Source of the DNA: Schistocephalus solidus
Taxonomy: Eukaryota; Platyhelminthes; Cestoda; Diphyllobothriidea; Diphyllobothriidae
Direction: 5' to 3'
NCBI GenBank assembly: GCA_017591395.1
Contig: WEDG01001385.1
Span: 1-64,000, forward strand
DNA: 64,000 nucleotides
Shown here: in pieces, positions 44,300 through 55,381 of the stretch
Layout: every line of letters starts with the position of its first letter
Numbering within the stretch: the first letter of the stretch is position 1
Position numbers and translations under genes: made by a program
The notes under the pieces: model-generated
The model's database searches: none
The model's input: the letters and a program-made list of their open reading frames with translations, nothing else
What the model was told of the DNA's origin: nothing

Positions 44300-45794
44300 A
44301 ATAAATGCTTTATTCATCCTGCAATTTTATCGTCTTCTTTTAAATTTTTGGATTTAAGCTAAGAGCAGTAAACATACATTTGCTTCGGTGTAGAACTGTA
44401 CAATTTACAGATTGATCGTTTTTTTCATCGCAGACCGCTACAGGACCACTGGTTCATAAACTAAACGATGGTCAAGGTGCATACAATTACCCGCCGTTGA
44501 TGTCTTTGATTTCCTGTACCCCATACTTAAGATTGTTTTCTTTTCTAGTCCATTCAATGGCACGTGAAAGTGACCCACTAACGTTAGTGATAACGAACTC
44601 TGGTGGTTCCAGTCGTGGTGACTGATACTAGTTCGGAGCCGAAGTGTTTTATAAGCGATTGGATATTCCCAGATGCCTAGGGCATAGCCTTCGTCGGCCA
44701 ATGTTCTTCGTCGCAGGGTGGAAGGGGTCGAGCACTTACGATCGCGTTTATTCTGCCGGGGTTCAAAATTCTTGGGTCGACTATCCATAGTATGACAGAA
44801 AGGTTTTCCGGTGATTGTTTTCGGAGGCTGCTCAAAAGCCCTGAACAACGGATCGATTGTCTCGTGATCTGCTTTTATTTCGCACCTTTAGCGTGTGGCA
44901 TCTCAGTGAAGCGTGTCGTCTCTGTAACTGGAAGCGAGTTTGCCCATAGGGTACGAGAGGCGTGCCATTTTACTCGCTGATGTTGGCCATCGCCACGGAT
45001 GAACGAATAGCAACTAGCGTAAACAAATCCGCAAACGCTTGCAGTCATATAACCACGCGAATTCGGTTACGACTTCTGGCATGGTGATCTGCTGTGTGCA
45101 CGCAGCTGTTTATCCGAGACTGATATTTACACGCTTGCTTGGATTACCAAAGGTTACTGATTTCTCCACAAGGCACACTACAAGACTTTGTCGCCTCCCT
45201 AATTAGCCGCGAATGATCAAGGTAAGGGGGTTGTCAATCCTTTGTCTAGTCACGTATTATCCCTTGTGGGTGACGATTGTTTCTATTGTTTTGGTTAGTT
45301 TTGATCCAGCTCATCAGCTCCTGCCATCCATCAGGTTTGAGGCCTTCGGGGAGGATAGATGGGCTTACTTTGCACTTTGAACTGGATATTAGGCTCGACA
45401 TTCTTTGAGATGCAACTAACTGGAAAACTTTTACTGAAGGCCAAATGGGCATCACATTATGAAGGTTCTACTGGTTCGTGGTGCAGAGAAGTGTGGATAC
45501 TAGAAAAACTGAAGTGGTAAAATCGACATGACAGGAAATTTAAATTCGCCCATACTCTCATCTGTGATTCTAAAGTCTGATCGACAGCCTTGAGCTGGGA
45601 CTTGCGGAGGTGCCCGTTAGATCTTAGTATGCTGTATTGTGTGTATTATGGCACCAGAAGATAACTGATCAGTGTTAACTGACGTGTAATTCCGTCGTGG
45701 TGTTTTTGTCAAGCGTGGCCATCTCATTAGAAACAAAAACAGTTTAAAGTGGCAAATATTTCAGGCACCGGTCGCGAAATAACCCCTCACTCCA
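44300..45794. other. Stretch downstream of SNRPC without recognised gene
   Basis: A 136-codon minus-strand frame (44,848-44,438) and shorter ones show no recognisable domain or family. Composition does not differ obviously from neighbouring non-coding sequence. The stretch ends where the truncated family Z element begins. Confidence 0.4.
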
Positions 45795-46560
45795 ATGCGT
45801 GGGAGCAATGAGGGCAGTGGAGGCGGGCGCGTCGACTGTATGTCGGAGTCCCAGGCACTGGTTCACCAGCTTCCGTGCGATGGATTCGCAGGTGACCGAC
45901 CAGGCCAATCCGTGAGTTGAACTTGCGAGTGCAGTGTGGGCAGGAGAAATTTGAGTGCCTATGGGGATATCATTCGTGGTAGTGAGGGTGGCAGGAGCGG
46001 AGGGTGTACATGATGTATCGATGTTGTCGGCATTGCGGTGAATTCCGCTGTCATGGATGCGCATGTGACCGAATAGGGACCATGCGATGAGTGAATGCGC
46101 GAGGACAGTGGAGGCGACGATCTCTGCTGTGTGTTGGTGCTCCAGGCACTGGTTCACCAGTCTGTACGATGAATTCGCAAGTGACTGACCAGGCCGATAA
46201 GGGAGGTGAATGTGCGGTCGCAATGAGGACAGTTTAGGAGAGAGTCCCCATCGCTGATGGTGGTGGTGGTAGAGGTAAGAGGTAATGCGTATTGGGATGT
46301 TGTCTATGGTGGTGGGAGTTATATAATTGATGCCAGGATTGAGGGTGGGGGAGTTCTGAAGGAGGGTTTGCAGAATTTGACGTAGAAGTTGGAATTGTCG
46401 GATTGTTGGTGCATTGCGTCCGAAGATGTCCGACCAGGCCGATTCGCGCGTGGAAGATGCGTTGACAGCGCGGGCATGTTGGAAGGGCTTGGGCATTGCC
46501 GCCTGTTTGGTATTGGCGGTGGCGATCTGGTTGGCCTCATATGTTGCTGAAACAGTCTTC
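45795..46560 (-). pseudogene. C2H2 zinc-finger region of element Z1
   Basis: Downstream of RT, on the minus strand and spread over three frames, lie a C-P-x-C finger matching CPRCQR, then FTSRIGL-type and FTHRMGL-type fingers separated by the linker HRTETGEPVPGAP, then CPHCTRKFNSRIGLVGHLRI with all four ligands, and CPHCSHA where the element is cut. In this copy the third-pair finger keeps its second Cys (CPHC), unlike copies Z2 and Z4. The fingers are part of the same original ORF as RT, judged from continuity in the family. Confidence 0.75.
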
Positions 46561-46642
46561 ACGGATATTCTCCGTGCTGGTCTATCCTGGACGAGGTCCT
46601 CCCAGGTCGTCGGGTTGGTTTGCAGTTTCTTCAGAGATTTCT

Positions 46643-48637
46643 TCAAAGTGTCCTTGTAGTGTCGTTTTTTACCTCCCTGTCAGCGAGCACCCGTAGCGAC
46701 AACTCCGTAGAAAAGTCGTTTGGGTAGTCACGTGTCGTCCGGTCCGCTCCAGGACGTCCGTGTCCGGGATCCTGTCTTGCCATCTCAGCTTCAGTATTCT
46801 TCGGAGGCAGCTGAGATGGATGAGATTTAGCTTCCTGGCTTGGCTTGAGTAGACGATCCAGATCTCCGCTCCGTACAGGAATGTCTACAGGACGACGGCC
46901 TTTTACATCTTCAGTATGGTGTTCAGGTGAATACCGTGGTGATTCTACATGGAGGCACGCAGACGGCCGACGGCCTGACTTGCTTTGGAGATCCTTTGAG
47001 CAACCTCGTCGTCGATTCTCGTGTTGCGTGACAGCGTGCTTCCTAGATAAGCAAAGGTTTCCACGTTTGAGTTGAGCGCCATTGATATTGATTTGGGGAG
47101 CATTGTATTCCAAGTTGGGTGTTGGCTGGTGCATGACAACCGTTTTTGCTGTACTGATTGTTAATCCAAAATCGGCGCAGCCTGCGGCGAAGAGGTCCAT
47201 ACTCCTTTGCATGCCCTCCTCCGACACGGTGTTAAGGGTGCAGTCGTCTGCGAAGAGCAAGTAATGGACTGTAGTTGTAGACACGCACGTTGAAGCCGGC
47301 ATACGCCAACTGTTGAGAAGTTGTCCGTCAGTTATATAGGCGATGTGGATCCCAGGCTGCTCATCACGGTAGGCGTCCATCAGCATAGCCGAGAACATGA
47401 GACTGAACAGGTTGGGAGCCAATACGCAGCCCTGCTTCCCTCCGTTGGTCACTGCGAATTCTTCGGATACCGTCCCGTTGTCAGTGACGCGCGCCGTCAT
47501 CCCGTCATGAAGCTGACGCACCATGTGCGCGAACTGCTCAGGACAGCCGAATTTATGCATGACTTTCAACAGTTCATCGCGATTCACAGTGTCAAAGGCT
47601 TTCTTCAGATTCAAGAAGGTAGTTTATAGGTGAGTTCGCCTCTCCTGGAATTTTTCTTGTAGCTGGCAGGTGGCAAAGATCATATCGGTTGTTCCGCGGT
47701 GTCGGCGGAAGCCACATTGGCTTTCCGGGAGCAGGCCCTGCTCTAGGTGACCGTTCAGACGATTGAGAAGGATACGGACGAAGATCTTCCCGGCGATGTT
47801 GAGCAACATTATGCCTCTGTAATTATCACAGATTTGCCGGTTCCCCTTCCGCTTGTAGAGATTGACGATGGTCGCGTCTTTTAAATCCTGATAAACTTGT
47901 CCTTGGCGCCACATCTCCTGGAAGAGTGTTGTGATTTCTGCCATCAGCCGGGGCCCACCGTGCTTGTAGCCTTCCGGTGGGATTGGGTCAGCCCGGATCA
48001 TTTCTGGTAGGCAAGGCGGCAGATCCATGTCATTGTTCGTGTACACTTGAGGAAGTCGGTCAATGGCAGCATCGGAGATGGCTGATGAGCAATTAAGGAC
48101 ACTTTTAAAGTGCTCGGCCCAGCACTTCAGAATTTGCGATTTCTCCGTCAGCAGTGTTGTGCCGTCAGAGTTGAGCAGCGGTGCGGACCCCTTGATACAC
48201 GGGCCGTAGATGGCCTTGATGGCTTTTAAAAAGTTTTTCATTTCGTTGCGGTCCGCATACCCCTGGATTTCCTCAGCCTTTCGGATCATCCAGGCGTCCT
48301 GCATCTCCTGCATCCGTTGATGTTGAAGGTGGCGGCATCTGAAAAAGGCTGCTTTGGTGGCGTCAGTCCGAAAGTCCATGTTGGCTTTGTGTAGTCCATT
48401 CTTCTCCGCGAGTAAGTTGCTGATGTCGGCTTCATTGTCGTCAAACCAGTCCTGGTGTCGACGGAGTGCGTGTCCGAGGACATCGAGGGCGGTGGACTGG
48501 ACGACATTTCGCAGGTGACACCATCGTGCTTCCACGGTGGCGTTATTATCTGGAGCATGAAGGTTCTCCAGTTTCTCGGTTATTTGGTTGCTGAAATCAA
48601 AACAGTGAGCAGGCACATTTAACAGAAGAGTACTCAA
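46643..48637 (-). pseudogene. Reverse transcriptase of element Z1
   Basis: First block (48,637-47,624): KAEEIQGYADRNEMKNFLKA, LYKRKGNRQICDNYRG, NIAGKIFVRILLNRLNGHLE and GFRRHRGTTDMIFA. Second block (47,614-46,643): NLKKAFDTVNRDEL palm motif, NGGKQGCVLAPNLFSLMFSA, LLFADDCALNTVSEEG with the FADD box, and [14 protein letters not shown]. After about 47,020 the true frame moves to 47,139-46,945 ([19 protein letters not shown]). The two main blocks meet at 47,615-47,624 with a frame change and one stop. This RT type resembles the RTE/craniate-Bov-B-like or L2-like lineages in its FADD and GFR motifs, but I cannot assign the clade. Confidence 0.82.
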
Positions 48638-48659
48638 CTTACCTTGTGGTCGCTTACCT

Positions 48660-49465
48660 TAGGGACTTCGTCGGGGTTGAAGTCGGAGCCTCATCTGGGA
48701 AATGAAGAGGCGGTGATCCGTCAATCCGTCGGCACCAGTGTTCACCTTTGGCACCAGCACGTCCTGTCGGTCTCTCCTCCGGACGAGAACATTGTCCAGC
48801 AGCTGCCAGCACCGCGATCGAGGGTGTATCTACGTGGCCTTCTCCCGCGTCGGCAGGAGGAAGAAGGTGTTGGTCAGCAGGAGACGGTGTTCCGCACACG
48901 TTCACAGAAGAAGGAGGCCGTTATCATTACGGCTACCGAGACCGTGGGGCCCCAGCACTCCCTGCCAGGCAGCGGGGTCCGTCCTGACGCGGGCGTTGAA
49001 GTCACCAAGGACAACTAACTTTTCCACCTTCGGCACAGTCGCCAACAGGGCGTGCAGGTCCTGGTAGAATTAGTCCATCGCCGCATCAGAGCTCGTCATT
49101 GGGGGAGCGTAGGTGCTGATGATGGTGGCGAACTTGTCTCCCCGAAGAGGAGGGCGGAGGGTCATCAGGCGATCGTTGATACCCTGCGGCAGACAGGGCA
49201 GACGTCCCACAATGTCGTTCCGGATGGCAAAGGCAACACCAGCGTCACGTCGCCCTGCCTTTGGCCGGCCGCTCCAGAAGAAGGTGTTGCCGGCACCCAC
49301 CTCCTCCAGCTGACCCTGCTCAGAGAATCGGGTCTCGCTGAGAGCAGCAATGTCCACCTTGCAGCGCGCCAGTTCCCAAGCAACTAGTGCTGTCCTCGTT
49401 CCTGTCGGTTTCTCCTAGGATTGTCTACAAAGGGAACGAAAATTCCAGGCTGCTAGTGTGAGTGG
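48660..49465 (-). pseudogene. APE-type endonuclease of element Z1
   Basis: Motifs: LTLAAWN at the start, [20 protein letters not shown] with the catalytic glutamate, [37 protein letters not shown] and a terminal LTDHRLFISQMRLRLQP with the Asp-His pair. One in-frame stop follows SSDAAMD at about 49,072, and frame changes occur near 49,400 and 48,900. All catalytic motifs of the exonuclease III-like family are visible across the frames. Confidence 0.8.
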
Positions 49466-50099
49466 ACTCATCCAAGCAGCCTGGAGGGTATGGTGAGGGG
49501 TTGGGGACGTGGGGTATTGTTCTTTGTGTGATTTTGACGACCGCGTATTTTGCGATCTGCGAGCCGCGGCCGGCTGCAGAATACGTGATACCCAGCATTT
49601 GTTTAGGGCACCTTTTCTAGCCCCTTCCTCCGCGAGGAGGCATACAGTGCTGTCCCTAAATAGGGCTGTACGGATATCCTGGAGGGCTGCCGATCTCCAC
49701 TATTGGTCACGGCTTGGTTTTAGTGGGAGAGCGACCCAAATTAGCCTGGGCCGCCTATGTAGTTGCTGTCGCCCCCACCGTAGGACTTTTTGAGAGGGGG
49801 GATGTGGGATTTTTTGGAGTCGGACATACCGGGTGTGGAGGCAGACACAACACCGGAGACCCTCACCTGGTTTAGCCCACCGGTCGTGACGGTTGCCCGG
49901 GGTGTTGCCACTGAGAAGAACCCAACTTCGAGGAGCCACAGGTGAGAGTTGGGTACCAGTTAGAGGCGGCCACATGAGCATTCACCACCTGTACGAGACA
50001 AATGGATAGACAAAATGCGGTGCTTACACTAACTAGTAACCCTACACCGCACACACACGACAGTTCGACCATCGATTTCGACGAGGTCCACCGTATGCT

Positions 50100-50799
50100 C
50101 CACGGAAGGGTGGTGCAGGGACGGTGACTTGCGCTTGAATTAGTTTTAAGTGATAGTAGCCTTGCACTGCAGCTACGGCACTCACTCCTCCAACCCCACC
50201 AGAGCCCGGTGTCATGACACAGTCAAGAAGACCGGAGAGGGGAGAGGGCGCAGGTGGCTGGCGCAATTAAAGCCGCCCCTGGGTGCACCACCATACCTGA
50301 CTCGAATCTCACGGAGTGGGAGTGCCATAAAGGCCACATTAAGAAGTAGCCATTGCAGCCTGACTCTCAGTCCGCCAGTCAGCCACTCCACACAAAACAC
50401 ACATTGGGCTGACCACGCGGTCCGAGTTATCCCGTCAGTTGGCAACCTTCTAAGCCACAGCTTTAAGCGCACCGTGATAGTATCAAGTGCTGCAGATTGT
50501 TTATAGTGAGGAACATGCGCTGACCACCATCCGAGCTAGTCAGTTGTCTGATGTGGGAGTGGGCGCATTGGCTGACGGGTCGGCGTACCCGTTTTCGTGC
50601 GCCACAGCACGACCTGGCCCCCATAACGCACACAACTGGATTTACTTACTCCGGGGATATGGAGGAGCCATCGCCATCTGACTCCCAGTCCACTGGTCAG
50701 CCACTCGACACACACAGCACATACACTGGGCCGACCACTTTGTCTAGTGTAAGCGTCATATTGGCAGACTTCCAAGCCACGGTTTCTAGGGAACCGTGA
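50100..50799 (-). repeat. Promoter-like monomer pair upstream of element Z1
   Basis: On the minus strand the first monomer opens with a CACGGTTCCCTAGAAACCGTG palindrome-like sequence (50,799-50,779). The second opens with CACGGTGCGCTTAAAGCTGTG (50,476-50,456). Both continue GGAAG-T-TGCCAA-TGACG and later share GAGTGGCTGAC and a ...GACTGGGAGTCAG-type block. They lead into the linker and 5' UTR of Z1. Open frames here are not conserved and not considered coding. Promoter activity is inferred from position only. Confidence 0.75.
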
Positions 50800-51446
50800 T
50801 TTTATCAGGTACATAATGATGATTGTGAGGGTGTTGTCTATGTATTAGTGTATATGGTGGGGTGTAGGGGTACTATTTAGGGGTAGCACCACACAGATAG
50901 CATTTGGTTGCTCAATTTGTCTCGTACAGGTGGTGAATGCTCATGTGGCCGCCTCTAACTGGTACCCAACTCTCACCTGTGGCTCCTCGAAGTTGAGTTG
51001 TTCCCAGCGGCCACACCCTTGGCAACTGTCACGACCGGCGGGCTAAACCAGGTGAGGGTCTCCGGTGTTGTGTGTGCCTCCACACCCGGTATGTCTGCCT
51101 CCCGAACTTCCCACCTCCCCCTCTCTCAAAAAGTCCTACGGTGGGGGCGACAGCAACCCCGTAGGCGGCCCAGGCTAACTCGGGTCGTTCTCTCACTAAA
51201 AAAACCGTAACCCATAGTGGAGTTCGACAGCCGTCTGGGATGTCCGAGCAGCCCTATTTAGGGACAGCACTGCGTGCCTCCTCGCGGAGTAAGGGGCTAG
51301 AAAAGGTGCCCTAAACAAATGCTGGGTATCACGTCTTCTGCAGCCGGCCGCGGCTCGCAGATCGCAAAATACGCGGTCGTAAAACTCAAACAAACAACAA
51401 TACCCCCAGTCCCCACCCCCCTCGCCATACCCTCCAGGCTGCTCGG

Positions 51447-52190
51447 GTGAGTCCACTCACACTAGCAGCCTGGAATGTTCGTTCCCTTTTAGAAAATCCT
51501 AGGAGCAACCGGTCGGAACGAAGGACGGCGCTAGTTGCTCGTGAACTGGCGCGCTACAAGGTGGACATTGCTGCTCTCAGCGAGACTCGATTCTCGGAGC
51601 AGGGTCAGCTGGAGGAGGTGGGTGCCGGCTAAACCTTCTTCTGGAGCGGCCGGCCAAAGGCAGAGCGACGCGACGCTGGTGTTGCCTTTGCCATCCGGAG
51701 CGACATTGTTGGACGTCTGCCCTGTCTGCCGCAGGGTATCAATGATCGCCTGATGAGCCTCCGCCCTCCTCTTCGAGGAGACCAGTTCGCCACCATCATC
51801 AGCGCCTACGCTCCCCCAATGACGAGCTCTGATGCAGTGATGGACAAATTCTACGAGGACCTGCACGCCTTGCTGGCAACTGTGCCGAAAGAGGACAAAC
51901 TTATTGTCCTTGGTGACTTCAATGCCCACGTCGGGACGGACCACGCTGCCTGGCAGGGATTGCTGGGTCCCCACGGTTTCGGTAGCTGTAATGATAACGG
52001 CCTACTTCTTCTGCGCACGTGTGCGGAACACCATCGCGGCGCTGGCATCTGCTGGACTATGTTCTCGTCCGGAGGCGAGATCGTCAGGACGTGCTGGTAA
52101 CCAAGGCGATCCGCGATGCCGATGGTTGGGCAGATCACCGCCTCGTCATCTCGCAGATGAGGCTCCGACTGCAACCCCGATGAAGGCCCC
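51447..52190 (+). pseudogene. APE-type endonuclease of element Z2
   Basis: The frame opens MSPLTLAAWNVRSLLENP and holds [20 protein letters not shown]. After a stop in GAG*TFF it continues as [16 protein letters not shown], then [31 protein letters not shown] and ADHRLVISQMRLRL. Between [11 protein letters not shown] and the [14 protein letters not shown] block about 75 nt present in Z1 are missing, with a frame change. The catalytic Glu, Asp-Asn and Asp-His motifs are present, but the reading frame is not continuous. Confidence 0.82.
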
Positions 52191-52234
52191 AAGGTAAGAG
52201 GCCGCCATTTAAGTGAAATAATCTTTTATTATAT

Positions 52235-54373
52235 TTGCCTGCTCACTGTTTTGATTTCAGCAACCAAATAACCGAGAAACTGGAGGACCTGCATGCTCCA
52301 GATGATAACGCTACCGTGGAGACACGATGGTGTCAACTGCGAAATGTCATCCAGTCCACCGCCCTCGATGTCCTCGGACGCGCACTCCGTCGACATCAGG
52401 ACTGGTTTGACGAAATGAAGCCGACATCAGCAACTTACTCGCGGAGAAGAATGGACTACACAAAGCCTACATGGACCTTCGGACTGACGCCACCAAAGCA
52501 GCCTTTTTCAGATGCCGGCGCCTTGTACAACAACGGCTGCGGGAGATGCAGGTTGCCTGGATGATCCGAAAGGCTGAGGAAATCCAGGGGTATGCGGACC
52601 GCAACGAAATGAAAAACTTTTTAAAAGCCATCAAGGCCATCTACGGCCCGTGTATCAAGGGGTCCGCACCGCTGCTCAGCTCTGACGGCACAACACTGCT
52701 GACAGAGAAATCGCAAATTCTGAAGCGCTGGGCCGAGTAATTCAGAAGTGTCCTTAATTGCTCATCAGCCATCTCCGATGTTGCCATTGACCGACTTCCT
52801 CAAGTGTACACGAACAATGACATGGATCTGCCGCCTTCCCTACCAGAAACCATCCGGGCCGTGCAGCAGATTTCCAGCGGTAAAGCACCGGTATCCGACG
52901 CAATCCCACCGGAAGTCTACAAGCACGGTGGGCCCCGGTTGATGGCAGAACTCACAACACTCTTCCAGGAGATGTGGCGCCAAGGACAAGTTTTTCAGGA
53001 TTTCAAAGACGCGACCATCGTCCATCTTTACAAACGGAAGGGGAACCGGAAACTCTGTGATAATCACAGAGGCATCTCGTTGCTCAACATCGCCGGGAAG
53101 ATCTTCGCCCGTATCCTTCTCAATCGTCTTAACAGTCACTTAGAGCAGGGCCTGCTCCCGGAAAGCCAATGTGGCTTCCGCCGACACCGCGGAACAACCG
53201 ATATGATCTTTGCCGCCCGCCAGCTACAAGAGAAGTGTCAGGAGATGCGAACTCACCTATTCACTACCCTCGTGGATCTAACGAAAGCCTTTGACAAGGT
53301 GAATCGTGACGGACTGTGGAAAGTCATGCAGAAATTTGGCTCTCCTGAGCGGTTCACGCACATGGTGCGTCAGCTTCATAACAGGATGACGGCGCGCGTC
53401 ACTGACAACGGGACGGTATCCGAAGCATTCACAGTGACCAACGGAGTGAAGCAGGGCTGCGTACTGGCCCCCACCCTCTTCAGTCTCATGTTATCGGCTA
53501 TGCTGATGGACGCCTAACGTGATGAGCAGCCTGGTATCCGCATCGCCTACAGAACTGACGGGCACCTTCTCAACAGTCGGCGTATGCAGGCTCCAACGCG
53601 CGTGTATACAACTACAGTCCATGACTTGCTCTTCGCGGACGACTGCGCCCTTAACACCGTGACGGAGGAGGACATGCAAATGAGCATGGATCTCTTCACT
53701 GAAGGCTGCGCCGATTTTGGATTAACAATCAATACAGCCAAAACGGTTGTCATGCACCAGCCGCTACCCAGCGCGGAATACAATGCTCCTCGAATCAATG
53801 TCAACGGTGCTCAACTCAAACATGGTAAACTTCGCTTATCTAGGAAGCACGATGTCGCGCAACACGAGAATCGACGACGAGGTTGCCCAACGGATCTCCA
53901 AAGTTAGTCAGGCCTTCGGCCGGCTGCAGACCTCCATGTGGAATCACCACGGTATTCACGTGAACACCATACTGAAGATGTACAAGGCCGTCGTCTTGAC
54001 GACACTCCTTTACGGAGCGGAAACCTGGACCGTCTATTCGAACCAAGCCAGGAAGCTGAATCACATTCATCTCAGCTGCCTCCGCAGAATACTGAACCTG
54101 AGATGGCAAGACAGGATCCCGGACACGGAAGTCCTGGAGCGGACCGGAATCCTCAGCATCCATGCTATGCTGAGGCAAGTGCAACTGCGATGGATCGGCC
54201 ACCTGGTAAGAATGGACGACGAGCGACTACCCAAACGACTTTTCTACGGAGATTTCGCTACGGGTTCTCGCCAGCAGGGAGGTCACAAACGACGCCACAA
54301 GGACACTTTGAAGAAATCGCTGAAGCAATTGCAAATCAAACTCGGCGACCTGGGAGGACCTCGTCCAGGATAG
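52235..54373 (+). pseudogene. Reverse transcriptase of element Z2
   Basis: N-terminal linker blocks are at 52,235-52,564 and 52,471-52,740 (KAEEIQGYADRNEMKNFLKA). The core block 52,804-53,517 holds QQISSGKAPVSDAIPPEVYK, LYKRKGNRKLCDNHRGIS, GFRRHRGTTDMIFAARQ, TLVDLTKAFDKVNRDGL and NGVKQGCVLAPTLFSLML. 53,584-53,907 has the FADD box (LLFADDCALNTVTEED), and 53,747-54,373 has [49 protein letters not shown] and [19 protein letters not shown]. Stops at about 52,740 and 53,517 and frame changes divide it. The C-terminal part after FADD is typical of LINE RTs lacking RNase H. Confidence 0.87.
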
Positions 54374-54392
54374 ACCGGCATGGAGAAGATCA

Positions 54393-55294
54393 GTGAAGAC
54401 TGGTTCAGCAATCTATGAGGCCAACCGGATTGCCGCCGCCAAGGCGAAAAGAGCGGCTAGAAAGTCACCAGCGCCCCGGACCAACACCACCAATGCCCAG
54501 GCCCTGCCAACATGCCCGCGCTGTCAACGCATCTTCCGCGCGCGAATCAGCTTGGTTGGACATCTTTGGACGCAATGCACCAACAATCCGACAATTCCAA
54601 TTTCTACGTCAAATTCTGCCAACCCTCCTTCTGACTCACCCACCCTCACTCCTGGCATCAATTCCATTACTCTCACCATCCTAGAGACCACATCCATCTA
54701 CTCATGGCCTGTTACCCCCCACCACCGCCTTCGCCTTCACTACCACCACCACCACCAGCGATGAAGAATCTCTCCTAAGCTGTACTCAATGCGACCGCAC
54801 ATTCACCTCACGGATCGGCCTGATCGGTCACTTGCGAATACATCGTACAGAGACTGGTGAGCCTGTGCCCGGAGCACCAACACACAGCAGAGATCGTCGC
54901 CTCCACTGCCCTCACTGTCCTCGCGCATTCACTCATCGCATGGGCCTATTCGGTCACATGCGCATCCATGACAGCGGAATTCACCACAATGCTGACAAAC
55001 ACCGATACACCATGCACACCCTCCGCTCCTGCCATTCTTAGCGCCCCTGCCACCCCCACTACCATGAATGACATCCTCCCAGCCTCTACCGATTTCTCCT
55101 GCCCACAAGACGCCCGCAACTTCAACTCACGCATCGGCCTGTTCGGTCACCTGCGTATCCATCGCACGGAGGCTGGTGAACCAGTGCCTTGGGCTCCGAC
55201 ATACAGTCGACGCGCCCGCCTTCACTGCTCCCGCACATTTACACACCGCATGGGCCTATTAGGACACATGTGCCTCCACGACAACCTGCGGTAA
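54393..55294 (+). pseudogene. C2H2 zinc-finger array of element Z2
   Basis: Starts with an Ala/Lys-rich linker (AIYEANRIAAAKAKRAARK) and a C-x2-C...H...C finger (CPRCQRIFRARISLVGHL). After a Ser/Thr/Pro spacer come CTQCDRTFTSRIGLIGHLRI and CPHCPRAFTHRMGLFGHMRI in tandem, joined by HRTETGEPVPGAPTHSRD. A second pair follows: CPQDARNFNSRIGLFGHLRI, whose second Cys is Asp, and a finger missing its first Cys pair (LHCSRTFTHRMGLLGHMCL). There are three frames in all. The paired-finger design with a TETGEPVPGAP linker suggests nucleic-acid binding; the target is unknown. Confidence 0.8.
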
Positions 55295-55381
55295 ACCACC
55301 GGAGGCTAAGCTACATCAGCGAACACTATCTACACCAATACATCGACAAAACCCTCACAATCACCATTTACCAGAGTATAT

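Larger units (their letters stand above)
45795..50862 (-). mobile_element. Family Z (endonuclease-RT-zinc finger) retroelement Z1 with promoter-like array
   Basis: Read on the minus strand: monomer array (50,799-about 50,100), linker and 5' UTR (to about 49,465), APE-type endonuclease, RT, and C2H2 fingers. The 3' end is cut within the last finger at about 45,800, where the match to the other copies stops after CPHCSHA. Coding blocks are long (337 and 323 codons in RT), with a handful of stops and frame changes, so the copy is fairly young but not intact. It diverges from element Z2, which starts at about 50,862 on the other strand. Confidence 0.88.
50862..55380 (+). mobile_element. Family Z (endonuclease-RT-zinc finger) retroelement Z2
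   Basis: Plus-strand copy with 5' UTR (50,862-51,446), endonuclease (51,447-52,190), RT (52,235-54,373), zinc fingers (54,393-55,294) and 3' UTR (to about 55,380). Its 5' UTR is homologous to that of Z1 in inverted orientation. It lacks its own upstream monomers on the left but is followed at once by a monomer array at 55,382. The internal body is complete in outline, with frame breaks and an internal deletion in the endonuclease near 52,030. Confidence 0.88.

Noticed and set aside
44438..44848. 136-codon minus-strand frame downstream of SNRPC
   Set aside because: No recognisable family, no splice or poly(A) context, composition like the surrounding non-coding sequence; left within the gene-free stretch.
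50150..50814. Several 60-118-codon frames on both strands in the Z1 upstream region
   Set aside because: They fall in the monomer repeats and are broken or shifted in the homologous monomers at 55.4-56.8 kb, so they are not conserved as coding.
52193..52260. Apparent GT...AG intron between endonuclease and RT of element Z2 (GTAAGAGG to TTTGATTTCAG)
   Set aside because: In Z1 the same interval is coding (reading through PAHCFDFSNQ), so the splice-like ends are coincidental; Z2 simply has a stop there.
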